A stretch of 64,000 bases of DNA from Mayfieldus sp963781495 (GCA_963781495.1 CAWAFX010000002.1:1302001-1366000); one strand, 5' to 3'; positions 43,918-53,293 are shown, numbered from the stretch's first letter. Translations and numbers: made by a program. The notes: generated by a model not told the origin, from the sequence alone.

Positions 43918-44772
43918 GTGAGGACCATCACCGCCACGCGACTGGACATTGAATACGACGGCTCGGGCTTTCGCGGCTGGGCTGCGCAGCCGGGCCTGCG
44001 CACGGTCCAGGGCGAGCTCGAGGCGGCGCTGGAGACGATCCTGCGGCGCCCGGTCGGCCTCACGGTCGCCGGCCGCACCGACACGGGCGTCCACGCCTGG
44101 GGCCAGGTCGCGAGCTTCGAGGGCGATCCCGGCAGGGGGCTGGCCCGCCACCTCAACGGCCTGCTGCCGAACGACATCGCGGTGACCGCGGCGGCGGCGA
44201 TGCCAGATGGCTTCGACGCCCGCCGCGACGCCCGCTCGCGGACCTACTGCTACCGGCTGCTGACCCGGTCGGCCCCGAGCCCGTTCGAAAGAAGGCGAGC
44301 GCTCTGGTGGCCGCGCCCGCTCGAGCGCGAGGCGCTTGATGCCTGCGCCGGGTCCCTGATCGGCAGCCACGACTTCACCGCCTTCACCCCCACCGACACC
44401 GAGCACGTCCACTTCGAGCGCGAGATCCTGCGAGCGGAGTGGCTCGAGGAGGCGAGCGAAGTTCTTTGCTTCTGGATCGAGGCCGACGCCTTCATGCGCA
44501 AGATGGTGCGGACCCTGGTCGGGACGATGCTCGAGGTTGCCGGGGGTCAGCGAAGCGCCGGGGAATTCGTCGATCTGCTCTCCGGCGCGCCCCGCGCGAC
44601 CGGGCGGGCGAGACGGCGCCGCCGCAGGGCCTCTATCTGGCTTCTGTGCAGTACTGATGGGCCGCGACACAAAGTGTCGCGGCAGAGGCATGTCAGGCGG
44701 CCGAAGGCCGCCGCAGGTTGTGTGTTGGGGGGCGGGAAGGCCACTTCGCCGGCCCTAAGATCTTGCAAGTGA
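43918..44772 (+). CDS. truA: tRNA pseudouridine(38-40) synthase TruA, with an aberrant C-terminus
   Basis: Starts at GTG. Catalytic Asp55 lies in AGRTDTGVHAWGQ; DARSRTYCYRLL and FMRKMVRTLVGTMLEVAGG are typical. It would isomerise U38-U40 in tRNA anticodon arms. In this frame the end after residue about 228 is an Arg-rich, unrelated 56-residue stretch. The other frame, read from 44601, supplies the expected TruA ending AGETAPPQGLYLASVQY with a stop at 44655-44657. So one base is missing, or is skipped, near 44590-44605, in a GC run. The corrected protein would be about 246 residues. The annotated stop overlaps the surE GTG. Confidence 0.85.
   Translation: MRTITATRLDIEYDGSGFRGWAAQPGLRTVQGELEAALETILRRPVGLTVAGRTDTGVHAWGQVASFEGDPGRGLARHLNGLLPNDIAVTAAAAMPDGFDARRDARSRTYCYRLLTRSAPSPFERRRALWWPRPLEREALDACAGSLIGSHDFTAFTPTDTEHVHFEREILRAEWLEEASEVLCFWIEADAFMRKMVRTLVGTMLEVAGGQRSAGEFVDLLSGAPRATGRARRRRRRASIWLLCSTDGPRHKVSRQRHVRRPKAAAGCVLGGGKATSPALRSCK
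44661..44712 (+). repeat. Two consecutive perfect hairpins between truA and surE
   Basis: GCCGCGACAC-AAA-GTGTCGCGGC (44661-44683) is a 10-bp perfect stem starting 3 nt after the corrected truA stop. GGCGGCC-GAA-GGCCGCC (44696-44712) is a second, 7-bp stem. No T-run follows. They look like intergenic mRNA structures, which supports truA ending at 44657. Confidence 0.65.
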
Positions 44773-45599
44773 AAGTACTTCTGACCAACGATGACGGGAT
44801 CGCCGCCGAGGGGCTGCACGCGGCCCGGCGGGCGCTCTCGGCGGTCGACAGCCTCGACCTGGCGGTGATCGCGCCCGACTCCAACCGCAGCGCCACGGCG
44901 CGCAGCATCACCACCCGCTCGCCGCTGTCGGTCAAGGAGGTCGAGTTCGGCGACGGCACGACCGGCTTCGCCACCGACGGCACGCCGGTCGACTGCGTCC
45001 GCTTCGCCGAGCTGGGCCTGCTCGGCGAACGGCCCGAGATCATCGTCTCCGGGATCAACCACGGCGCCAACCTCGGCGACGACATCACCTATTCGGGCAC
45101 CGTCGCGGCGGCGCTGGAGGGGATCGTGCTCGGCATCCCCGCGGTCGCGATCTCGCAGCAGTCAGAGCGCCGCGAGATGGGGTTTCGCTTCGGCCGCAGC
45201 TTCGACTTCGAGCTCGCGGCGGGGTTCCTCGCCGGGCTGGTGCGCAGGCTGGCCGAGGAGGGGATGCCCGAGGGGACGCTGGTCAACGTCAATTGCCCCG
45301 CCGGGCCGCCGAGCGGGGTCGAGGTCACGCACCTCGGTAAGCGCCTCTACAACGACGAGCTGAAGCTGGTCGACGAGGACTCGCAGGACGGCCGCCGCCG
45401 CTATGAGATCTACGGCTTCGAGCCCTCGTTCGAGGACGAGCAGGGATCGGACCTCTCCGCGGTCGCCAACGGCCGCATCTCGGTGACTCCGGTCCATTTC
45501 GACCTCACCGACCGCAACGGCCTCGACTCGCTGCGCGAGTGGGACCTGGCGGCGATGCTGGACGCCTCGCGCGACGGCGCCCAGCGCGAGAAGCAGTGA
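44769..45599 (+). CDS. surE: 5'/3'-nucleotidase SurE
   Basis: 276 residues from the GTG at 44769, giving MKVLLTNDDGIAAEGL; an upstream in-frame start would prepend unrelated sequence. Metal-binding Asp8/Asp9, the PDSNRSATARSIT loop and the SGINHGANLGDDITYSGTVAAA motif are present. Hydrolyses nucleoside monophosphates and short polyphosphates. Its stop overlaps the ligA start (GTGA). Confidence 0.95.
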   Translation: MKVLLTNDDGIAAEGLHAARRALSAVDSLDLAVIAPDSNRSATARSITTRSPLSVKEVEFGDGTTGFATDGTPVDCVRFAELGLLGERPEIIVSGINHGANLGDDITYSGTVAAALEGIVLGIPAVAISQQSERREMGFRFGRSFDFELAAGFLAGLVRRLAEEGMPEGTLVNVNCPAGPPSGVEVTHLGKRLYNDELKLVDEDSQDGRRRYEIYGFEPSFEDEQGSDLSAVANGRISVTPVHFDLTDRNGLDSLREWDLAAMLDASRDGAQREKQ

Positions 45600-47623
45600 C
45601 CCCCGCCGCCGCGGAGAAGCGGGCGGCAGAGCTGCGGCGCCAGCTCGAGCGCCACAACCACCGCTACTACGTGCTCGACGACCCCGAGATAGGAGACGAT
45701 GCCTACGACGCCCTGCTCGACGAGCTGCGCGGCCTCGAGGAGGCCAATCCGAACCTTCGGCGGCCGGACTCGCCGACCCAGCGAGTCGGCGCGGCGCCGC
45801 TGGATCGCTTCCAGCACGTCGAGCACGCCGAGCCGATGCTCTCGCTGGCCAACGCCCGCACCGAGGAGGAGCTGCGCGCCTGGGAGACGCGGGTGCGCCG
45901 GCTGCTGGAGAAGCTCGACATCAGCGCCGCCCAGACCAGCTACACGACCGAGCCCAAGATCGACGGCCTGGCGATCTCGCTGACCTACGAGGACGGGGTG
46001 CTTACCCGCGGCGCGACCCGCGGCGACGGGCGCGTGGGCGAGGACGTGACCCACAACCTGCGCACGATCGGCGCCATCCCGCTCAGCTTCTCCGAAAGGG
46101 GTGCGCCGAAGCTGGTCGAGGTGCGGGGGGAGGTCTACCTGCCGATCGAGGCCTTCACCTCGCTCAACGAGCGCCGCGCCGAGGCCGGCCAGCCGACCTT
46201 CGCAAATCCCCGCAACGCCGCCGCCGGGGCGATCCGCCAGCTCGACCCCAACGCCTCAAGGGAGCGGCCGCTCTCGATCTGGGTCTACGGCACCGGCGCC
46301 GCCGAGGGGGTCGAGTTCGCAAGCCATGAGCAGGAGCTCGCCTGGCTGCGCGAACGCGGCTTCAAGGTCGCCCCCGACACCGCCCAGCACGACGACGTCG
46401 AAGCGGTGGTGGCGCGCTGCCGCTGGTGGGAGGAGCGCCGCGACCAGCTCGACTTCGAGATCGACGGGGTCGTGGTCAAGGTCAACGAGCGGGGCCTCTG
46501 GCGCGAGCTCGGGGTGGTCGGTCGCGAGCCGCGCTGGGCGATCGCCTGGAAGTTCGCTCCGACGACGGCGACCACGAAGCTCAACAAGGTGGTCTGGAAC
46601 GTCGGCCGCACCGGGGCCCTGTTCCCGTTCGCGATGCTGGAGCCGGTGCACGTCGGCGGCGTCACCGTCAGCACGGCGACGCTGCACAACGAGGAGGACC
46701 TGGCGCGCAAGGACGTGCGCGAGGGAGATGACGTCGTGGTGATGCGGGCAGGGGATGTGATCCCGGCGGTCGTGGCGCCGAAGCTGCCCCGCAAGCGCAA
46801 GGGCCTGCGCAGGCCCAAGCCGCCGAAGAAGTGCCCGATGTGCGGAACCCCCACCGTGAAGCCGGCCGAGGGGGTGTTCACCTACTGCCCCAACCGCAGC
46901 GGCTGTCCCGGGCAGTCCTTCCAGCACGTCAAGCACTTCGTCAGCAAGGGCGCGATGGACATCGAGGGCCTGGGCGAGAAGCAGGCCTGGCGCTTCCTGC
47001 AGGAGGGCCTGATCGCCGACGTCGGCGATATCTACGACCTCGACGCCGAGAAGCTGCAGGGCCTCGAGGGCTTCGGCGAGATCTCGGCCCGCAACCTTCT
47101 GGCCTCGATCGAGGCCTCGCGTAGCCGGCCGTTCAACCGTGTCCTCTATGCGCTCGGGCTGCCCGGGGTCGGCTACGTGACCGCGGAGGCTCTCGCCGAT
47201 TACTTCGGGACGATCGACGCCCTGCGCGGCGCCGACCCGGAGCAGATCGAGGAGGTCGAGGGGGTGGGGCCGATCATGGCCCTGCAGATCGCCGAGTCGC
47301 TGGCCGACGAGCGGACCGGTGAGCTGATCGGCAAGCTGCGCGAGCGGGGGCTCAACTTCGCCCAGGAGGGCGACCGGCGCCCGGCCCGGGGCGGGCCGCT
47401 GGACGGCAAGACGCTGGTCCTGACCGGGACGCTTCCGAACCTGACGCGCGAGGAGGCGACGACGCTGATCAAGCGCGCCGGCGGCAAGGTCACCGGCTCG
47501 GTGTCGAAGAAGACCGACTACGTCGTCGCCGGCGACGACCCCGGCTCGAAGATGCAGAAGGCCGAGGAGGTCGGCTCCGAGATCGTCGACGAGGCCGGGC
47601 TGCGGAAGCTAGTCGGCAGCTAG
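45596..47623 (+). CDS. ligA: NAD-dependent DNA ligase LigA
   Basis: 675 residues from GTG 45596, overlapping surE by 4 nt. Ia domain HNHRYYVLDDPEIGDDAYDALL; adenylation Lys121 in EPKIDGLAIS; OB fold; Cys4 zinc finger (CPMCGTP, YCPNRSGCP); HhH region (LEGFGEISARNLLASIE, VEGVGPIMALQI); and a C-terminal BRCT domain from about 600. Seals nicks in replication and repair. The last 15 nt overlap, tail to tail, the minus-strand gene at 47609. Confidence 0.98.
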   Translation: MTPAAAEKRAAELRRQLERHNHRYYVLDDPEIGDDAYDALLDELRGLEEANPNLRRPDSPTQRVGAAPLDRFQHVEHAEPMLSLANARTEEELRAWETRVRRLLEKLDISAAQTSYTTEPKIDGLAISLTYEDGVLTRGATRGDGRVGEDVTHNLRTIGAIPLSFSERGAPKLVEVRGEVYLPIEAFTSLNERRAEAGQPTFANPRNAAAGAIRQLDPNASRERPLSIWVYGTGAAEGVEFASHEQELAWLRERGFKVAPDTAQHDDVEAVVARCRWWEERRDQLDFEIDGVVVKVNERGLWRELGVVGREPRWAIAWKFAPTTATTKLNKVVWNVGRTGALFPFAMLEPVHVGGVTVSTATLHNEEDLARKDVREGDDVVVMRAGDVIPAVVAPKLPRKRKGLRRPKPPKKCPMCGTPTVKPAEGVFTYCPNRSGCPGQSFQHVKHFVSKGAMDIEGLGEKQAWRFLQEGLIADVGDIYDLDAEKLQGLEGFGEISARNLLASIEASRSRPFNRVLYALGLPGVGYVTAEALADYFGTIDALRGADPEQIEEVEGVGPIMALQIAESLADERTGELIGKLRERGLNFAQEGDRRPARGGPLDGKTLVLTGTLPNLTREEATTLIKRAGGKVTGSVSKKTDYVVAGDDPGSKMQKAEEVGSEIVDEAGLRKLVGS

Positions 47624-48340
47624 CTCTTCGCTGCGGCGCCGGCGGTGGGCGCGCCGCGGAGCGGCAGGCTCGCGGCGCGAGAGCTCGCGCAGGTTGCGAA
47701 CCACCCGCACCGCCAGCGCCAGGACCATCGCAGCGAGGATCGCAAGGCCGACCAGGTCGAGCGCGGTCAGCCGCAGGTCGAGCAGGTGGAAGCTGAGCCC
47801 CCAGCCCAGCGCGACGGCGGTGTTGATCGCGATCAAGATCAGCCGCACCTCGGTCGGGCCGACGAATCCGTAGCCGATGTTGAAGCGGCCGAAGGCGAAG
47901 CTCTCGAGATAGACGTTGATCGAGAGGACCAGATAGCCGACGGCGATCAGGGTCCCGACCGCGAGCAGCATCAGCGGCGAGAGTCCGAGGCCGATGCAGA
48001 TCGCCGCGGTTGCGACGGCGTCGACGATGTGGTCGATGTAATAGCCGTATGTGGGCCGCTCGATCCTCCGCACCCGGGCCAGGGTTCCGTCAAGGCTGTC
48101 GCCGATCCATTGCAAGACCAGCAGCCCGCTGGCGACCCATAGCCAGGCGAGGTCGTTGTTGGACAGTCCGTAGGCGGCGCAGATCCCAAATGCGGCGAGG
48201 ATGCCGATCAGGGTCAGGTCGTCGGGGAGGATCCAGCCGGGCAGGCGGGCGGCGATCCAGCGCAGCAGGCGCCTCTCGGGCACCGCGAGCAGAAACCCCG
48301 CCTCGCGCTCCGCCTCGACCGCCTTCTCGAGCTCCGGCAT
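47609..48340 (-). CDS. CDP-alcohol phosphatidyltransferase family membrane enzyme
   Basis: 243 residues. The family motif DSLDGTLAR then GYYIDHIVD gives the full DxxDGxxAR...GxxxDxxxD arrangement of metal- and CDP-binding acids. About six hydrophobic helices surround it. The enzymes join a CDP-activated lipid or alcohol to another alcohol. The N-terminal 20 residues are acidic and the C-terminus is Arg-rich. Substrate (inositol phosphate, glycerol phosphate or other) is not readable. A terminator hairpin lies just upstream of its start. Confidence 0.88.
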   Translation of the reverse strand: MPELEKAVEAEREAGFLLAVPERRLLRWIAARLPGWILPDDLTLIGILAAFGICAAYGLSNNDLAWLWVASGLLVLQWIGDSLDGTLARVRRIERPTYGYYIDHIVDAVATAAICIGLGLSPLMLLAVGTLIAVGYLVLSINVYLESFAFGRFNIGYGFVGPTEVRLILIAINTAVALGWGLSFHLLDLRLTALDLVGLAILAAMVLALAVRVVRNLRELSRREPAAPRRAHRRRRSEELAAD

Positions 48341-48350
48341 GGGGACACAT

Positions 48351-48372
48351 ACCCCGCCCGGCGAGGCGGGGT
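48351..48372 (-). terminator. Terminator-like hairpin after the carboxypeptidase gene
   Basis: ACCCCGCC and GGCGGGGT with a 6-nt loop form an 8-bp stem between the end of dacB and the start of the phosphatidyltransferase gene, both on the minus strand. A second small repeat, CAACTG/CAGTTG (48382-48402), precedes it in the minus direction. No clear T-run. Confidence 0.45.
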
Positions 48373-48413
48373 TTCAGGCCACAACTGAACGCCAGTCCAG
48401 TTGCGGGCTTGCC

Positions 48414-49757
48414 CTAGTAGCGGGCGATCAAGGCGGCCATCCGATCCTGCTGCAGGTGCGCCTGGGCGAGGTCGCCGACCCGGTTCATCAGGATCGAGAA
48501 GGCCATCACGTGGCCGTCGCGGTTGAAGCAGTAACCCGACAGGGCGCTGACCCCGGTCAGGGTGCCGGTCTTGGTGTGGCAGCGGCCGGCGGCGGCGGTG
48601 CCCCGCATCCGGTCGGCCACCGTTCCCTCCCGCCCGGCGACCGGCAGCGAGTCGACGAAGTCGGTGCCGGCCGGGGTTTTGCGCATCGCGACCAAGAGGC
48701 GCGCGACCTGGGCCGGGGTGACCCGGTTGCGGCGGGTCAGGCCGGAGCCGTCGATCTGCTGCACGCCGGTGCCGAGGCTGCGCACGTACCTGCGCACCAC
48801 CAGGATCCCGGCCGCGGTGGTTCCACCGCTGCCGAAACGGGCCCCGAGGTCCTTGAGCAGCATCTCGGCGAAGAAGTTGTTCGAGAAGACGTCGGTCTCG
48901 TTGGTCAGCGCCTTCATCTGCGGCGAGCTGACGTTGCCGATCTCCTTTGCGTCGGCGGGCGCCTTGCGCAGAGTGACGTTGCTCGATAGTTGGACGCCGC
49001 CGGCGTTGAGTTCGTCGGCAAGCGCCGAGGCGGCGACGAGCGGCGGGTCGGAGGCGAAATGGCGGGCGTTGTCATCGGCGTACCCGGAGTCGTAGTCGAG
49101 GCCCGAGAGGGGGCCGATGTAAGGGCTGGTCTTGTAGCCGGAATCCGCAACTCCCCGTACGCGGTCAAAGATCGAGTCATCGGCGTACAGGCGCCCGGTG
49201 ACGCGCTGTATCCCCGCCTGCTTGACCGCCTCGGTGAGGCCAAAGAGGTCGGTCCCGAAGCCGCCGAGAAAGCGGCGTGAGAAGGCCGGGCTGGCGAGCG
49301 CCGGGTCGCCGCCGCCGACCAGGTAGAGGTTGCCGTGCAGGACGCCGGCGGCGTCGACGTCGCCGCTGCTGGAGATCGTCGTATTGAGGCGTTGCTCGGG
49401 GCCGAAGCGGGCCAGCGCCGTCGCGGTGGTGAAGAGCTTCATGTTCGAAGCCGGAATCCGCCGCCGGCGCCCATGGGTCCCGCAGACGGTCTTGCCGCTC
49501 TCCGCGTCGATCACAAAGACGCCGCTGGCGGTGCCGCCGCGCCGCAGGCGTGCCCGCAGCCTGCCGCACATCGCCGAGCGCGAGATCGTCGCCGTCGCCC
49601 GCGCCGCCCTGCCACGGGCGACGGGGGTGCGGGCGGCACGGTCGGGAGCCAGGGCGGCGGGCCCGCGCGGGGCCTTGGGCGAGGCGAGAGCGCCGGACTC
49701 CAGATTCGTGGCAAGTGCCACAAGACATAGAAGGAGGGCGGTCGCGGCGCGCTTCAC
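48414..49757 (-). CDS. dacB: D-alanyl-D-alanine carboxypeptidase/endopeptidase, PBP4 (DacB) type
   Basis: 447 residues from GTG 49757, which places a signal peptide first (MKRAATALLLCLVALATN). A farther upstream ATG would run into the divergent lipase promoter. Active-site motifs: SxxK as ASNMK (Ser104, Lys107), SxN as SNN, and KTG as HTKTGTL. Removes terminal D-Ala or cleaves cross-links in peptidoglycan outside the membrane. An inserted Arg/Ala-rich low-complexity stretch lies after the signal peptide. Confidence 0.93.
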   Translation of the reverse strand: MKRAATALLLCLVALATNLESGALASPKAPRGPAALAPDRAARTPVARGRAARATATISRSAMCGRLRARLRRGGTASGVFVIDAESGKTVCGTHGRRRRIPASNMKLFTTATALARFGPEQRLNTTISSSGDVDAAGVLHGNLYLVGGGDPALASPAFSRRFLGGFGTDLFGLTEAVKQAGIQRVTGRLYADDSIFDRVRGVADSGYKTSPYIGPLSGLDYDSGYADDNARHFASDPPLVAASALADELNAGGVQLSSNVTLRKAPADAKEIGNVSSPQMKALTNETDVFSNNFFAEMLLKDLGARFGSGGTTAAGILVVRRYVRSLGTGVQQIDGSGLTRRNRVTPAQVARLLVAMRKTPAGTDFVDSLPVAGREGTVADRMRGTAAAGRCHTKTGTLTGVSALSGYCFNRDGHVMAFSILMNRVGDLAQAHLQQDRMAALIARY

Positions 49758-49827
49758 GTCGGTACCAACACGGGAGCGCGCGAGGGTAGCGGCCGCCGCG
49801 GAGGCGGGACTGGCTGACGGGCCAGGC

Positions 49828-49836
49828 TGGTATAAG
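49828..49836 (+). promoter_or_regulatory. Extended -10 promoter for the patatin-like gene
   Basis: TGGTATAAG matches the extended -10 pattern TGnTATAAT. No good -35 is needed in such promoters. It lies 70 nt before the lipase start, in the divergent gap with dacB. Confidence 0.45.
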
Positions 49837-49905
49837 GAAAAGCGCTGTGAGCGCGGGGCTCTCCAATAGAGCTTGGCTTTGGGCCGAGCGCGAACTGATT
49901 GTCTG

Positions 49906-51159
49906 ATGGGCAAGGTCGTCAAGCTCGAGGCGTCGACCGAGGGCAGGCGGAAGCCCCGCAGGCGCCGTTCGAAGACCGCGCTCGTGCTGGGCGGTGGGGG
50001 CTTTACCGGCGGCGTCTATGAGATTGGTGCATTGCGCGCCTTCGACCTGCTGGCGGTCAACCGCACCGTCAACGAATTCGACCTCTATGTCGGCACCAGT
50101 GCCGGCTCCTTCGTCGCCAGCCTGCTCGCCAACGGCGTAACGCCGGAGGAGATGATGCGGGTCCTCAACACCAAGCTTCCATCGCCGTTCAAGGACCCGG
50201 AGCTGGGAACGATGCTGCGCCCGAACTACCGCGGCTTCGTTCAGAAGGCCGCCGTTTTCCCGCTCAAGCTGGTCGGCCTCGCCAATCAGCTCGGACGCAG
50301 GATCGGCGAGTTCTCACTGATCGACGTCGGCGCCGGACTGGCCGAGGGCCTGCCCAACGGCCTCTACACCGGAACCGGGCTGGAGAAGTACGTCGAGGAG
50401 GTCCTCTCGGACCCCGATCGCAGCAACGACTTCCGGATGCTCGAGCGCGAGCTCTACCTGACCGCGACCGACCTCGACACCTGCGAGCGGGTGATCCTCG
50501 GCGAGGGCGAGTGGGCCGACGTGCCGATCTCGAAGGCGGTCGAGTGCTCGACGGCGCTGCCGATCGTTTACGAGCCGGTCGACCTCAAGGGCCGGCAGCT
50601 GGTCGACGGCGGGATCCGCTCGACGACCAACGTCGACGTCGCGGTCGAGCGCGGCGCCAAGTTCATCGTCGTCGTCAACCCGTTGGTGCCGTTCGTCAAC
50701 GACTTTCAGAAGCAGATCCCGACGATCTTCGGCACCAGGGTTCGGCGGGTCTCCGACATGGGGCTGCCGGCGATCGGCAACCAGGCCTTCAAGCTGATGG
50801 CCCACGCCCGCCTGCACCAGGCGGTGGCCAACTGGCGCGAGAAGTATCCCGGCGTCGACATCATCCTGATCGAACCCGAGCCCAACGACGAGCTGATGTT
50901 CGGGACCTCGATCCTCGACTACTCGGCGCGACTGCAGATCGCCAAGCACGGCTTCGAGTCGGTGACCGTCTCACTGGCCAAGGACTACACGCGCTACAAG
51001 GAGATCGCCGAGCGGCACGGGATCAAGATCTCGGCCCGCCGGGTCCGCACGGTGATCGAGAAGGCGACCGAGCAGGAGCCGGGGCCGACCTCGGCCTGGC
51101 GCCGGGTGCTGGAGCAGACGACCTCGGCGCTGCTCAGGCAGTCAGACGAAGCGTCCTAG
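49906..51159 (+). CDS. Patatin-like phospholipase
   Basis: 417 residues from ATG 49906. Oxyanion-hole glycines (LGGGGFTGGVYEIGAL), nucleophile elbow GTSAG with Ser65, and the catalytic acid in LVDGGI (Asp234) form the Ser-Asp dyad. The N-terminus is basic (RRKPRRRR). No signal peptide, so it is probably cytoplasmic and hydrolyses membrane or storage lipids. It converges on the acyl-CoA synthetase gene only 5 nt away, an apt partner for activating the released fatty acids. Confidence 0.92.
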   Translation: MGKVVKLEASTEGRRKPRRRRSKTALVLGGGGFTGGVYEIGALRAFDLLAVNRTVNEFDLYVGTSAGSFVASLLANGVTPEEMMRVLNTKLPSPFKDPELGTMLRPNYRGFVQKAAVFPLKLVGLANQLGRRIGEFSLIDVGAGLAEGLPNGLYTGTGLEKYVEEVLSDPDRSNDFRMLERELYLTATDLDTCERVILGEGEWADVPISKAVECSTALPIVYEPVDLKGRQLVDGGIRSTTNVDVAVERGAKFIVVVNPLVPFVNDFQKQIPTIFGTRVRRVSDMGLPAIGNQAFKLMAHARLHQAVANWREKYPGVDIILIEPEPNDELMFGTSILDYSARLQIAKHGFESVTVSLAKDYTRYKEIAERHGIKISARRVRTVIEKATEQEPGPTSAWRRVLEQTTSALLRQSDEAS

Positions 51160-51164
51160 GCCCA

Positions 51165-52991
51165 CTAGGACTCGTAGAGCTCTTCGATCTCGCGCTCGTG
51201 GTTCGAGGCGACCGCGGCGCGCTTGACCTTCAAAGTCGGCGTCAGTTCGCCGCTGGCCTGGCTCAGGTCCTGGGGCAGGATGCTGATCTTCTTCACCTGC
51301 TCGACGCGGGCGAACTTGCGGTTGATCTGCTCGACGTGGGCCTCGATCTCGGCCTTGACCTTCTCGTTCGAGGCCAGCGCCTCGGGGTCCTGGGGCAGGT
51401 CATGCTGCTTGGCGTAGGAGACGGATTCCTCGGGGTCCAGGGTCACCAGCGCGACCAGGTAGGGGCGGCGGTCGCCGATCACAACGCACTGCGAGACCAG
51501 CGGATGCTGCTTGATCTCGGCTTCGAGGTTGGCCGGAGTGATGTTCTTGCCACCGGCGGTGATGATGATGTCCTTCTTGCGGCCGGTGATCTTGATGTAG
51601 CCGTCGGAGTCGATCTCGCCGATGTCGCCGGTGTGCAGCCAGCCGTCGACCAGCGCCTCCTCGGTCGCCTTCTGGTTCTTGTAGTAGCCCTGGAAGACGT
51701 TCGGGCCCTTGACCAGGATCTCGCCGTCATCGGCGATCTTCACCTCGCAACCCGGGAACGGCTTGCCGATCGTGCCGATCTTGTAGTCGTCGGGGGTGGA
51801 GATCGTTGCGGCGGTTGAGGTCTCGGTCATGCCCCAGCCCTCCAGCACCAGCACCCCGGCGGCTTCGAAGAAACGCAGGATCTCGGGGTTGATCGGAGCT
51901 GCGCCCGAGACAGCCAGCCGCAGCCGGCCTCCGAACAGGCCGCGGATCTTCGACAGCACCTGGCGGTCGGCAATCTGGTACTGCATCCGCAGCAGCGGCC
52001 CGGGCTCGCGACCCTGGCGCTCGGCCTCGCGGACCTTCTTGCCGACCCCGATCGCCCACTCGAAGACCAGCTTGGTGATCCCTCCCGCCGCCTCCGCCTT
52101 CGCGGTGGCGCCGGCATAGATCTTCTCGAAGATGCGCGGGACCGAGGGGAAGTAAGTGGGGCGGACCTCCTGGAGGTTCTCGGCGATCTTCAACGGGTCG
52201 CCCTCCCAGTAGGCGATCGTGGCGCCGAGGTCGAAGCTGCCGAACTGGATCAGAACCGCGAACGAGTGGGCGAGAGGCAGGAACAAGTACGTCACGTCAT
52301 CCGGCTCGACCACCGAGACCGCGTTGACCATGTCGAGCATCGAGCGGTAGTTGCCATGGGTGATCACGCAGCCCTTCGGCGGCCCGGTGGTGCCCGACGT
52401 GTAGATGAAAGTGCAGACATCGTCAGGGGTGACGGAGCGCCAGCGCTGCTCCCAGTCGGCCTCGTCGAGCTCGGAGCCGCGCGCGGCGAGGTCCTGCATC
52501 GAGATCGCGTCGTCGCTGGAGCCGGTCATCCGCACCACGTGCTCGAGCTTCGGGCACCCGTCGCGGATCGCGCGGATCTTCTCCATCTGCTCCTCGTCCT
52601 CGACCACGACCACCTTGGCGTCGGAGTCCTCGATCACGTAGCGGCACTCCTCGGGGGAGTTGGTCTGGTAGATCGGGGCGACGACGGCGCCCGCGGTCAG
52701 GGCTGCGAAGTCGAAGTAGGTCCACTCGGGCCGGGTGTTGGCGAGGATCGACACCTTGTCGCCCTTCTCGACTCCGAGCCCGACCAGCCCGAGCGAGAGC
52801 TGACGCACCGTGTCGCCGACCTCGGAGAAGGTGCGGGTCTCCCAGTTGCCGTGCTCGTCCTTGAACATCACCGCCGGCCGGGTGGCGAACTTCTCCACCG
52901 CCTTGGGGAGCAGGTCGGCGATCGTCTTGCTGCCGGTCTCCTCGGTTGCCGGCGCCTGGGTTTCGGGCCGCGACCCTACCGCTTGCTCCAT
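51165..52991 (-). CDS. Long-chain fatty-acid-CoA ligase (AMP-forming)
   Basis: 608 residues from the ATG at 52991, which follows a strong AGGAGAGAG site; an upstream start adds 14 residues. Motifs: YTSGTTGPPKG (ATP/AMP), GWGMTETS, WLHTGDIG and KITGRKKDIIITAGGKNI with the C-terminal domain following. Activates fatty acids via acyl-AMP. Closest in layout to FadD15-type enzymes of actinobacteria. Confidence 0.94.
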   Translation of the reverse strand: MEQAVGSRPETQAPATEETGSKTIADLLPKAVEKFATRPAVMFKDEHGNWETRTFSEVGDTVRQLSLGLVGLGVEKGDKVSILANTRPEWTYFDFAALTAGAVVAPIYQTNSPEECRYVIEDSDAKVVVVEDEEQMEKIRAIRDGCPKLEHVVRMTGSSDDAISMQDLAARGSELDEADWEQRWRSVTPDDVCTFIYTSGTTGPPKGCVITHGNYRSMLDMVNAVSVVEPDDVTYLFLPLAHSFAVLIQFGSFDLGATIAYWEGDPLKIAENLQEVRPTYFPSVPRIFEKIYAGATAKAEAAGGITKLVFEWAIGVGKKVREAERQGREPGPLLRMQYQIADRQVLSKIRGLFGGRLRLAVSGAAPINPEILRFFEAAGVLVLEGWGMTETSTAATISTPDDYKIGTIGKPFPGCEVKIADDGEILVKGPNVFQGYYKNQKATEEALVDGWLHTGDIGEIDSDGYIKITGRKKDIIITAGGKNITPANLEAEIKQHPLVSQCVVIGDRRPYLVALVTLDPEESVSYAKQHDLPQDPEALASNEKVKAEIEAHVEQINRKFARVEQVKKISILPQDLSQASGELTPTLKVKRAAVASNHEREIEELYES

Positions 52992-53075
52992 CTCTCTCCT
53001 AGCTCTCGACTGCCACGTCGCAAGGGGAAACATCCCCTCTCCGGGGGAGTCTAAGGGAGGCTCGAAGCAGGGCGC

Positions 53076-53255
53076 CTAGGCGGCGCTGGCCTGACTCTTT
53101 TGCTGCGTGATGCTGCGCAGCGAGGAGACGAAAAGGCTTCTATCGATACGGCCGTTGAAGATCGGTACTCCCATCTCCATACACCTGGCGATCACCTCCC
53201 GCCGCTTCATGTTCAACTCGTCAGCGAGCTCGGTGGGCGTCAGGTGGTTGGCCAC
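53076..53255 (-). CDS. Small HTH/IF2_N-like protein
   Basis: 59 residues from the GTG at 53255, behind an AGAGGGG site. A longer ATG reading would begin inside the promoter. The pattern LTPTELADELNMKRREVIARCMEMGVPIFNGRID resembles both the N-terminal module of IF-2 and small excisionase-type HTH proteins: a short helical domain ending in a beta turn. It has its own near-consensus promoter. Role unknown; DNA or RNA binding is likely. Confidence 0.68.
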   Translation of the reverse strand: MANHLTPTELADELNMKRREVIARCMEMGVPIFNGRIDRSLFVSSLRSITQQKSQASAA

Positions 53256-53293
53256 AAAGTTCCCCTCTCTGGAAGAAAAATCAGTAGCCCGGA

